Below, in pieces: positions 11,701 through 21,492 of a stretch of DNA of 64,000 nt; within the stretch, counting starts at the first letter, position 1, and each line of letters opens with the position of its first letter. The notes beneath the pieces were generated by a model. The model worked only from the letters and a program-made list of their open reading frames with translations. It was not told where the DNA came from and made no database searches. Source of the stretch: Cyclaneusma minus (Eukaryota > Ascomycota > Leotiomycetes > Marthamycetales > Marthamycetaceae); assembly GCA_037179335.1 (NCBI GenBank), contig JAKZHN010000032.1:248001-312000 (forward strand). The letters run 5' to 3'. The position numbers and the translations under genes were made by a program.

Positions 11701-13525
11701 GGTCGAGACTTCGGGGTCGACTTCCCACTCCCCCCTTTTGCACTCTTTTTCGATAAACTCCTCATCTCCGCATCTTTCATCGCAGCAACCTCGCGTACCC
11801 TGTCATCTTCTTCACGTGTTTTCCTCCTCCCACGGTCCCGATCTACAAACGTGGGAATTTCATCCACTTCTAGTACATCGTCGTAATCAGATTCCGAATC
11901 GTCTACTGCTTGATGTAAGTGCGAGCTAGCAGTATTCGAGCCTCTCAAATTCAATGGTGCTGGGGGCGCTTTACGCGGAGGAGAAGGGAATGTTTTAAGT
12001 TCTTGGTTGGTTGGTGGAGAACCAGGCCGCGCCGTATTTGCGTTCCGGGGAGGGTCCGCAGGGAGACTTCGCGAGGGGGGCAGTGACACATCGTAAGGGA
12101 TCTCGCGCGCAATTTCAGGTACTTTCCGCTCTGAATCCTGCTTTTCTTCAGGACTAGTCGTCTCGGCTCCTGGCTGCTGAAAAGCATGCTGTGAAGGAGA
12201 TGGCATTTTATGTTCTGCTTCTACCATGCCTGGTAGATGCTGTGCCACTACCACGTTCTTGGGCGGTGTCACCGGATATGGAGCTAGAGCCACATCAATG
12301 GGTGAATCTGGGTTCTCATCTTGGGGCGGATGTAACTCTCTTAGACCCGCCGAAACTATGGCTGCCACATTGCCAGCTTTCGAAGGCTCTGTCTGTACTC
12401 CACCAACAGATTCGGAAGATGCTACCCCTGATGTCCCTGACGCCCCTGATTCGGAATGTGGTAATGGCGGCTGTGCTTGAGCAGCAAGATATTCCTTCAA
12501 CTTCTTGCGGTACTTCTCTTTGTCTTTCAGCGAACGTTCGAGGTCCTTATTGAGCCCAAGAATCATGGCTCTCTGCTTGTCAACTAGGCGCCATAACTGT
12601 GAGTTCTGAGCAGCTTGCGACTGCTTCTCTTTTAACAGGTATTGTATGACTGCCTCAGGGGAGCCAGCGGCTTGAATCAGGTTGGCGATATCAGGCAAGT
12701 CTCCTGGAGCAGTGTCCGTGGATCCCTTATAGGAGTGTTTGTTCCCGGAAATAGAGGAGATGGCAGAGTCTATAGAAGACGTTCTTGGTGCAGCGTGGGC
12801 CATGTTGACTCTATGGGGCGGGGCAGTGGCAGCCATAGGCGGAAACTTGTTCACCTGCGAGCATCCGCCAGGATTGGGGGGAACGACGCTATCGGACACA
12901 CTTCGTAGAGGCCCATCCGCAGATTTAGGAGCAGGCGGGTTTCTAGAGTAATATCAGTAATGAACCCTTAAATTCGTTCTAACATGCAAAAGCGGTACCT
13001 CGTGGCTGTCCTATCGGAGTCGGGGGAATAGTCGTCTGCTCTGTAGAAAGTCCTCTCCGAGGCCAAGAGATCCTCCAACTGTGCTTTTGGCGATCGAGGA
13101 GAAGCCGGCTCCTGTTCAGAACGAGAAGAGTTCGGAGGGAAGGATGGCTCGCCGTCGACCGAAGAATTCGAGAAATGGAAGCGCGCAAGCGTCGAGTTGT
13201 CAGGCCCGGAGGTTGGAGTGAAACTCGACTGGAGAGGACTGGGAGCAGCTTTGCGCCGCGATCTGGAGCCCGTTAGAAAGTGCTTTGCGTCTTTGCGTCT
13301 TTGCGTCCTTGCGCCTCTGCGTAGTTTCCTTTGTCCCTGGTCGGCGGGCGGAGAGGAAGGGCAGAACACATACCTTGTCGGCGCGTCGGATTGGTTTTGG
13401 CTATTATTGCTGTCCGTCACGAGGGTCGACGGGAGGTGTCGCGGTGCTGTGGGGCTATCATGGCTCGGCGCCTGGTGGTTGAGTGTTTGGGAAGAGAGTG
13501 GCGCAGAGCGAGAGGTCTGCGACAT
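8799..13525 (-). CDS. Bem3-like Rho GTPase-activating protein (PX-PH-RhoGAP)
   Basis: Three exons: 13525-13374, 13262-12999 and 12942-8799, with introns of 111 bp (branch CTAAC) and 56 bp; about 1519 residues. Order of domains: disordered Ser/Pro-rich N-terminus, a short coiled coil near residue 250, long disordered Pro-rich stretch, PX domain at about 755-890, PH domain at about 900-1020 (MKSGYLTKKGKNFGGWKARF), and RhoGAP at about 1180-1375 with the arginine-finger motif GIFRLSG. This order is that of yeast Bem3 and its filamentous homologues, which bind phosphoinositides at growth sites and stimulate GTP hydrolysis by Cdc42/Rac to control polarity. The first intron is a multiple of three with no stop, so retention would add 37 residues. 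The TGA stop overlaps a consensus donor (GTGAGT), so a short extra 3' exon is possible. Confidence 0.92.
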
Positions 13526-16500
13526 GGTCCTCGAGCCAGCACTCCAAGCGGAAGACAGGGCTCTAGGAGGGCAGCACTGCTCGCACCAGACGCGGGCGAA
13601 GGTTTACGGGGTAGACAGTGTGCCAGACGTCCTGGGGGGTTCCTGGAGAGGCGACAAGCGCTTTAGGTCACTCTGGTTCCAAACTAAGAGATCCCTGATA
13701 GACGTCGCACGTTCTGACAAAACCCAAGCTGGCTTTTTGGCTCAAGGAAAGTTGAAAAGCAGCCGGCGGCACACAAAATGAGGGGAGCTGCGTGATATCA
13801 GGGGTGGCCTGGTCGAGGCGCAGGATGAAAGGACGGCGCCCAATTCTGCTAGGCTGCTACTCGAGAGTGGATATGCCGTCACATGGAGACCAACTAAGAA
13901 GCACACATGACGCCAGAGAAAGGGGACGGCGGCAGTGGTGGCGGATGGCTTTCCTGGGGGAGCAGCAAGTCCAATTGGCAGAGCACTGAGCAGGCACATA
14001 TACAGCAACAATGTGTGGTGATGCCTCTGTTGCGGAATGGGCGACGAGGCGGCGACGGGTCACGATGATTAGAGAGGTCTCTGAGGTGCAGCAAGAAGGG
14101 GAGCGATGCTGCCACAGCCGATGACCATTGGTCCGTGGCGCCCTGGAGGATCACTGGAGCACAAAGAATGTGTGAGTCGAGGAGAGAGGCAGCTTGGACG
14201 AGAATAACAACAGCACACAGTCGTCAACATCTCCGGATGGGCAGCTTGGGCGTGATAGGCTGGCTGGCCTTGGACTCCCATCGTTGGCGCTGGGGCTAGA
14301 AATGCGGGCTATCTTGTTTTCTGCAAGGCACATACATACATCTCCCGCAAATCTCAGGATGAAGAATGCCGACCACATGGCTTCCACTCTCCTCCCGTCC
14401 GTCCCAAGACACCCGGCCGCTACGTGCAAATGATGCATGTACCTATCCCTCACTTCGGAAAGCCTGAAGGATCATATTGTTGATTGATGGCTATCTAATT
14501 TAATTGAGGCACAGCTTGAGTTTGCTCGATTTCCTACATATGCGTTCTCAGATCAGCGGCACTCAAGGTTTGATCTTGAAACCGAGCAACAGCGAAGCGC
14601 CCGGCAGTCCCGCGGCACGTCACACTCGACTGGATTGCGATCTGACACATGATGGCCAGTGGCTCTGGAGCTCCGAGATCTGAGGATGCTGCGTTGCGGT
14701 TGACAGCTCTGACTGAGCTTAATCTTATTATTCTTTCGAAAAAGGCTCAGCCATGCGATGCAGGTCCGCTGGTCGTGCTGGACCCTTTTAACGATCTTGT
14801 ACATCAAGTACCAGTGGCGGGCGCGTGCTGAAACCTTAAACTGGCTCTGCGGGAGATGTGCCCCTTCAACCATGCTGCGACGACAGATGTCTCCACGCTG
14901 CCGCGGGCCAGTCGGAGGCCATGTCGACTTCGACTTTCTCTTCCTCGGACCTCGGATGCTCCAGGAGTCCAGCTCTTTATTTATTTCGTCGTCACTCCCT
15001 TTCAAGAATCGACTCGACTGGTGGCCAGGTCACCACTCCCATTCCTGCTCAGGTCTCTCGCCTCACTGCTTGCAAACTTTGCTGCGAGCTCCCCCTGTGC
15101 GAGCGAACAGCACAGGAGTTGTGTGGTTGAGGCTAATGCTGGGAATGGACACAGCTTTCCACCCACAGTCCACATGATTGATCCGTGGTGATGGTGCCCC
15201 CAGCCCCCGCAAAACCCAGAGAACGAATGGCTGGACTGCGATGCAACAGAGGCCGCAAACTGACAACTGATATCACACCCTCCTCCGACTACTTGTCACC
15301 CAAACCACAATCCTGCCAGCGGCCGCCGTCATACTGTTGCCTTGCACACTCTCTCTCCATCTTACAGGGAGAATTTACACAGCCAACGGCCGGATGCACA
15401 GATGCACAGTAAGTTTCGTATCTTCCTTTTGGTATCCCCCAGCCCCCTTCACGTCGACGTTGCGCACAGTATACCGTCTGACCGATTCTGGCAACTCAGC
15501 CAAGCACATCTGATTCTCACAATCCCATTCCATATTGTCGTCAACTAAGCGTCAGGCGCTCCGCATCCCACATCGTGGGGCCAGTTCCCTTTCTCGCAGC
15601 AAGGACGTCGCTCTCGTTTTCGCAACTGATCGGTCAAATCACCCCATCTTTTATAAGTTATCGCAGTTGCAAACAAGCCCTTTTCTTTGATAGACTGCTT
15701 CAGGTTTCAAGTGTCTCGCCATGAGGATGCCTCACTTTCAAATGCAGCCGGCAGATCTGTTCATCTGGGACATGACCTCTGGCCTTGTTTGACTGATGTT
15801 TGCCCCCCTGTCTGTCGGGGTCACAATAAAGCTGTGTTTTGGTGTTTAGGGATCATCAGTGGTCATTGTCCCCAGCGCAGCAGCCAAACTTATTGAGAGC
15901 CTATCTACGGTACAATTTCTTGCAACTTCGACAAACATTCTTCCCCTTTTGGTATTCTCAGAGACCAAATCCTTGCCGCTAAGGGCTTTCCACTAGAACC
16001 TGTCGTACAGCTGGCAAGGCTTGTTTTTGGCATTGCCTGCTACCGTCGTCTATTGTGGATTTCGATCCGCCTTTCCCCCGACTTTGGACCAGATGGTTTG
16101 TTTGCACCTCTGTCTCTCTATTGACAGTGCTCACACTGGCTGTTCGAACCATTTAGACTGCGTTTAGCGCTAGTCTGAGCCCTTTGATAGTCTGAGCTCT
16201 TTGATGCGGATTTGATAATAAGATGGTCACCGACCACATACCAAAAGCACATTAATATATCTTATCTACAACAGTCCACATGGCTTGCTGGATGTACCCA
16301 CCCAGCAGCCTTTACGAGGGGCGGGGCATTTGATACATGTAACGTGCGGGCACTAGAGAATGATTCCACTGGCGTGCATAATGCTGTCGCAGCTTGTTAG
16401 TTGCTAGGTTTACGCAGCCAACAAAACAGCCCGTACGCACAAAACATGAAATGCAAATAAATATAAAAGCCCGTCCACTCCACGATGGAGCTTCAGCGTC

Positions 16501-16533
16501 AATTCAATTATTCCAGACTTACAACACACGACA
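13526..16533. other. Three-kilobase intergenic gap
   Basis: No reading frame here has domain content or splice partners. The part near 13526 is the 5' flank of the RhoGAP gene and the part near 16400 the promoter of the GNAT gene. The middle (about 15300-16200) is pyrimidine-rich. I see no tRNA, no transposon termini and no clear gene remnant. Confidence 0.45.
16462..16467 (+). promoter_or_regulatory. TATA box of GNAT gene
   Basis: TATAAA inside AAATATAAAAGC lies 72 bp before the ATG at 16534, a usual distance for a fungal core promoter with a short leader. Confidence 0.5.
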
Positions 16534-17154
16534 ATGACATCTATATTTAAATCTTCTATGCCACTGCTGATCCAGGCAGCGACCATGGACGACGTCCCGG
16601 TCCTCGCAGCGGTCCAGCACTCTGCCTACACCTCCGACCTGGTCTCGCACATCATGACTCTCAATCGGCCCTCAGACTGGTCCTATCTCGACTGGCTGCG
16701 ACGAATGACAGAAGCCTCATTTTCGGATCCGAGCACCACTGTCATCAAGGCTGTCGAACCTGACAGTGGGCGAATTATCGGCTGGTGTGTTTGGGCCGTT
16801 AAAGACGCCAGTAACGGAAATCTCTTGCTTGCACGCGCTGTGACGACGACTGCTACGCCACTCCCACGCCAAAAGCTCAGCGCATTGATTGCGCAAGACT
16901 GGTCAGAACAGTACGCCGCACATGTACTCTCAAACCCCGCGCGTGCGTGCCATTTGATCTTGCAAGGACTTTTCGTGCTTCCTGAATTCCAACGCAAGGG
17001 CGTCGCTTCGCCAGCGAGTTGGGGCATCTACGAAAAGATGGGGTTCGGGGAGGTGGGAAAGAGGGAGATTGACCTGAGCGAGTTCGCTGGGAGGGAGACG
17101 GGATGGGGGGTTTATGTATTCCGGTATGGGGTTAGGCAGGGGAGGGTGCTATAA
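16534..17154 (+). CDS. GNAT-family acetyltransferase with probable internal deletion
   Basis: Single exon of 206 residues. The N-terminal half reads like a fungal GNAT N-acetyltransferase (LLIQAATMDDVPVLAAVQHS, then a GRIIGWCVWAV strand). The acetyl-CoA binding motif A begins normally (LQGLFVLPEFQRKGVAS) but runs straight into PASWGIYEKMGFGEVG, which in the family is motif B located some 20-25 residues later. The helix and strand that normally follow the pyrophosphate-binding loop are therefore missing, while the frame stays open. This is seen directly; loss of activity is inferred. The gene lies at the border of the degenerate AT-rich island. Either a recent pseudogene in the making or a divergent short form. 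Substrate unknown. Confidence 0.7.
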   Translation: MTSIFKSSMPLLIQAATMDDVPVLAAVQHSAYTSDLVSHIMTLNRPSDWSYLDWLRRMTEASFSDPSTTVIKAVEPDSGRIIGWCVWAVKDASNGNLLLARAVTTTATPLPRQKLSALIAQDWSEQYAAHVLSNPARACHLILQGLFVLPEFQRKGVASPASWGIYEKMGFGEVGKREIDLSEFAGRETGWGVYVFRYGVRQGRVL

Positions 17155-17628
17155 TGAGTGGTAGGAGACGGTATAGCAGCTGAGTTTGGAACTTTGAATT
17201 GAGCCAACATCATCCTTGGGGCTCAACGCTTTAAAAGCCGCGGTCTCCGAGCTGAGTGACCCTGGATTCTTTCTTATCCGATTCTCTTCTGCCCGAGTTT
17301 ACCTAATCACGCAGGGGCTCGAATGACCTTTTTTTACGTTTGCTACCCTTGTGGTACCGTATGCGGAAAACGTACCGCTTGCAAAATCGTACCGTATTGT
17401 GAAATTATACCGAAGCCATACGGCATTTTTCGATCGTACCGTCTAATTTTCCTAGGTACATGCCATATTTATAGGTACCTAGGCTACGTACGATATAAAC
17501 GGGTTTAGACCTGATAGATAAAAAACGGTTTTAAACGTTTGAACCACAGACTAAAGCCGTTGAAAACCTGCTAACCCGGTTTCCAACGGGGTCTTCCCTG
17601 GTTTCATGCTTTGCATGGGTTTTAGCAG

Positions 17629-17684
<56 letters not shown>

Positions 17685-18960
17685 TGCAGTTTCCCGTTAA
17701 CCGCGATAGCACCAGCCCGATAAATTGCAGTAAAGGCGCCAGGAATTTAGACTCGTTTCTAGCAAGGGACTGAGTGAGCCGTGGGTGGATGTTCGAAACC
17801 CCGAAAACGCTCGAAAACGCCCAGAACTTTTCGAAAACCGCATGTTGTTAACGGTGATTTAGAAAAATCCATTCATCGTCCCCTTGCTTTCGAAAGTGCC
17901 AGCCTCCAGGGCTGGTAAACTCCAGCCCAAGCCTTGGAGTTGGAGCTGGAATTGAAGCTAAAGCTGGAGCTCAAGCCTCAGAATTTGAGCTGGGGCTGGA
18001 GCTGGAGCTTAAGGCTTGAAGTTTTTGCTTTTAAAGCTGGTACCAAAGCTGGAACCGTTTGCAAGAAAATACCAGCAAATACCACGTACCAAATACAAAA
18101 ACGTACCGTTTAATAGAATCGTACCGTTTACAATGTTATACGACGGTTGAAACCTCGGCAATTATAATGAGTTCGGAACCTTAAAAACGGTGTATTCGCT
18201 GCCGTCCAAATAAAATGGTTTCGTACAGTTTCGCCAAGTTCTACACAATGCCTAGGTACACCGTTGCGCCCTATATCCCCCCGCTCCGCTAAGTTATTTA
18301 GAATAAATACCTTAATTTTGAAATTTGGAATTGCGAAATTATAAAACAATCCGTTTTTGGAAATGGTCAGCGCGACCGTTCCCAAAAATGTACCGTTGCG
18401 CTAAGAAATGCGATAATTTAACGGTCTGTTCGATTTAACGGTTTATTTTTTCGTACGGTATTTGTACGGTATTTATACGGTAGGTACGTGAAACCCCCCA
18501 TTTTCCGCTAAGATACCTAGGTAAAAAGGGATTTAAACTTGGAAAACCCCAAAAGCTTTAAAAACGGTTATTTAATAGGTAGTGACTACCTAGGTAGGTA
18601 CCGCCTTAGGTACCCTACCAGTTAGGTACTGACTTTTATAAATAGTTAAGGTACCTTAGGTAGGTGGGTATATTATATATAAGGTAGGCCAATCTTAGGC
18701 ACCTTACCTTACCTACCTCCCTAGTATATTTCTAGGTATTCATTTATGCGCAGTAAAAAACAGTGTGGAAAGTCAGGCGCTAATTTTATTTTGTTGTTAT
18801 CAAATCCTTTGTCATTTCCAAAAGCAATCTGTCGTGGACAAATAGCCCTGTCGGTTGCAAACGACGTTGTTGACTTGGTCATCAGAGATGGTACCTAGGT
18901 CATCGGGTAACAGACGTCTGTAATGCTAATTCGATTGATGCTAGGGAACGGAGCTCTAGA
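17155..18960. repeat. AT/TA-rich degenerate island, RIP-like relic
   Basis: Composition changes sharply from the flanks: TA-rich with no long frame. Short motifs recur in both orientations, notably TACCGTTT/ACGTACCG variants (17340-18480), CTGGAGCT variants (17930-18010) and CCTAGGTAGGTACC variants (18530-18720). The abundance of TA dinucleotides and absence of coding capacity fit repeat-induced point mutation of an old transposable element, as known in Pezizomycotina. No element termini are recognised, so the original family cannot be named. An imperfect palindrome GGAGCTCTAGAGAGCTCC closes the island near 18949-18966. Confidence 0.6.
17630..17683. repeat. T26-A28 homopolymer palindrome
   Basis: An uninterrupted run of 26 T is followed directly by 28 A, flanked by GCAG on the left and CTGC on the right, so the whole is a near-perfect inverted repeat able to extrude a hairpin. 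The exact lengths may be affected by assembly, since both homopolymers are hard to sequence. Confidence 0.75.
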
Positions 18961-19207
18961 GAGCTCCAGTTCCATGTAATGCTATTCGCAGCAAAGCGTG
19001 GCTGATTCCTGTCAAGGCGCCCTATGTCTCCAATGGAGGCTAACACCAGCCCCTGACACCATTTCCATCAAGCACAAAGCCGTCTCGGTAAACCCATCCT
19101 AGGCGCCAAACCATACAGAAACTTCCCGGAGTGTCCTGACCATGGAATGCTCAATATCTGATCCGGGCATGTGCAGAATCGCCTTCCCTTCTTTGCGATC
19201 TTCATCC

Positions 19208-20634
19208 TCAGATGGATTCTTGTGGAAGGCACGCAAAGAAATTGGAAGATCGCCTAGGTACAGTGCATGTAGTATTCTCCATCTGATTCCTCGTCTTCAT
19301 CGTCTTCACGTCGGCATGTACGGCCGAAGCATGGGAGGCTTGAGCAAGTAGAGGCGGCCACATCATCGGATTCAAGGAAACTCCACCTCCATCGTCAGAG
19401 TCTTCGGAAGAGTATTCGTCGTCCTCCAGGCATGCTTTCTTGTCGTCTGTGTATGTTTTCGCAGTTTCTTTGTGAATGCATGGCTTCAGTGTTTCTGAGT
19501 GAGCTGCTTTTCGAAAATGGGCATAGAAACAGACATAGAAACAGACAACGAGCAAGCAGATTACAAGCTTCTCGAAGTCTAAGTCTGAAAGAGAGTTATC
19601 TGCTTGCTCGTCGTCTGTGCGTGGCCTCAGAGTTTCTGCACCAGATGAGTCTGCTTCTTCGTCGTCTGTGTGTTGCTTCAGAGTTTCTGCATCAGAGTCT
19701 GCTTCTTCGTCGTCTGCGTCTTGCTCCACAGCTTCTGAATGAGATTTATCTGGTGTCTCGTCGTCCGTGTATGGCTTCAGAGTCTCTGAATCGGAGATAT
19801 CTGCTTTCCCGCCGTCTGTGTGTGGCTTCAGAGTTTCTGAAGCGGAGACATCTGCTTTCTGGTCGTCTGTGTGTGGCTTCAGAGTTCCCGAAGAGTTCTC
19901 TGCTTTCTTGTCTTTGAATGGGTCCATAAATGATCTCTCCCGAGGTGCTAACCCAGAATTATCTACAAAGGCATCTGTAGCTTCCCAAAGAGCGCCTATT
20001 GGAAAAGAGAAGTGTCAGCCAAATGAATAGGTCGGTACCGGTATATACATCTGCTAAAGGGGAGAGACATACGTTCGGACTTAGGCCAGAAGGCATAAGG
20101 CTTTTTGGCGCGGTAGTTGGCATCCATGAATGGTGACGACGCAGTGACTGGACCGAATGGGGGACCGCTTAGTTTGAGGATGCGAAACCACATCTTGTTC
20201 TTATCCCAGTGGGCCATTCGACGATTTTCGGCATCATACAAACCTCCATTCTTTATATGATCGAGATCGATTATACAAGGATAACGACGTTCAAGTTCTC
20301 CCTGGCCTAGGATGTTACAGGGCGCGTCTGGTGCATGGAGCACATTGTCGATGCAAATGGTGCCATGAGCCTTAGCGCCTTTCCCCTTTGATAGTGTCTT
20401 CCTCACGGGGATTTCAACGCTGCCGATGCCAACGACGGGTATGCCGTCGCCGTCGCCCTTGAAGTTTCCTAAGTAAATAGTGACTAGACTAGGCCATGCG
20501 GTGTACAAGGTGAACCAGCCACGGTCTTTTGCGACCGAAACATCCGAGTAGTTGGACCAGACCCAGTCGGGACACATCGGCGGGTCAGATGGATTCGTCT
20601 TCCAGTAGGGAGATATTGGCGAAGCAGATGCCAT
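19208..20634 (-). CDS. Domesticated copia-type retropepsin-like protein with acidic repeats and a membrane segment
   Basis: Two exons, 20634-20073 and 19995-19208, joined over a 77-bp intron (donor GTATGT, branch CTGAC, acceptor CAATAG); about 449 residues. The first exon resembles the retropepsin-like region of Ty1/copia Pol proteins that recurs as single-copy host proteins in ascomycetes: a DWVWSNYSDVSVAKDRGWF start, a GIGSVEIPVRK strand and a HGTICIDNVLHAPDAPCNIL block. The catalytic Asp-Ser/Thr-Gly is not present, so protease activity is unlikely. The second exon encodes six imperfect 16-17-residue repeats around SETLKPHTDDQKAD, very acidic, then a hydrophobic segment (LVICLLVVCFYVCFYAHF) and a diverged further repeat. 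No reverse transcriptase or integrase is adjacent. Family by pattern recognition; function unknown. Confidence 0.6.
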
Positions 20635-20978
20635 ATTTAGTTTCGAAAAGGCCGACGCGCCGAGCACTGGTGTAGGGTAGTTTGATGGAGATATAGTGTT
20701 CTGATGCAATGAATGTTACTTGTTGTGATAGTGGAAGCGTGAGAGCGACAAGAGCGGAGCAAGACCGAAAGAAGCAGCATTCGGGCTCGCCATGGCCCGT
20801 GGCATCTGGCATCTGTTTGTTAAGGTTTCCAGGAAAGAGCTGGGCGGCGAGGCGATAAAGTTTCCCTGGATATGTCGTCTGTTTGCATGTTAGACTGGTC
20901 AAACCACAGCGTAGTTCACATCTCTCCTCCAGGAATCTATTTATCTGCTTACATGTTCGTGTAGAGCTAGGCTTGCTA

Positions 20979-21143
20979 CAGTGGGTGGAAAAAAATCCGA
21001 ATACGGCCTACAGTATCTGCTGGACTGTGAATATCCCAAATAACCAGGAATATTCCCAGTAACTAGGAATATTTCTGATTATTTGGAATATTTACAATTA
21101 TTCGGAGACTATAAACCGTATTCAGACCTTTTTCCTCCCACTG
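20979..21143. mobile_element. TIR element with internal 19-bp repeats, copy A (MITE-like)
   Basis: The 165-bp element starts CAGTGGGTGGAAAAA and ends with the inverse of CAGTGGGAGGAAAAA; the similarity of the two ends extends about 40 bp (shared GAATACGG and TAGTCTCC-like parts). TA dinucleotides flank both ends, as expected for a Tc1/mariner/pogo-type target duplication. Inside are four tandem 19-bp units (21029-21104) beginning GAATAT. It has no coding capacity. A related 227-bp copy lies at 61889-62115. Confidence 0.75.
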
Positions 21144-21153
21144 TATATCCTTG

Positions 21154-21492
21154 CTAACCGGCCACTCCTGCCTGCTTCATGAATGCCTTCTCTTCCTCCG
21201 CAGCTCGGTCGGCTTCATCCGAACGCACCTCCCCAGGGGCCCACTCCAACGAAAGTACGATTTCAATGACCAAGAACAGTCCATCACTTTTGGAAAACTT
21301 TACTCGGGGAATGCATCCCAGAAGCAAGTTCACTGGAGGCCAAGATGTGAACTCTTTCAATTCGACTATATCGTGCCACTGAACGAGCCGACGTATTGGT
21401 ACAAGTATGTGTAGCCACCGAAACTTACCAAGTATAGGATCTCGCTTCACGCGAGTGAGCCTGCCCCATGCTATCACCCACCGACGCGTCAT
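21154..21492 (-). CDS. Unassigned ORF directly after OST3
   Basis: An ATG immediately follows the OST3 stop (TAG then ATG) and the frame runs 112 residues to 21154. The last 30 residues look protein-like (GEVRSDEADRAAEEEKAF and on), while the first part contains a consensus donor (GTAAGT at about 21428). It may be part of the OST3 3' untranslated region, the end of a small spliced gene whose first exon I could not locate, or chance. Confidence 0.2.
   Translation of the reverse strand: MTRRWVIAWGRLTRVKRDPILGKFRWLHILVPIRRLVQWHDIVELKEFTSWPPVNLLLGCIPRVKFSKSDGLFLVIEIVLSLEWAPGEVRSDEADRAAEEEKAFMKQAGVAG

Noticed and set aside
14553..15005. 150-codon minus-strand frame in the 13.5-16.5 kb gap
   Set aside because: Arg/Ser-rich random-looking composition and no exon partner.
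16140..16160. TGTTCGAACCA, tRNA B-box-like sequence
   Set aside because: No A box or cloverleaf could be drawn around it; no tRNA gene supported anywhere in the window.
21029..21104. CRISPR-like look of the 19-bp array
   Set aside because: Units are directly adjacent without unique spacers, and the genome is eukaryotic with spliceosomal introns.
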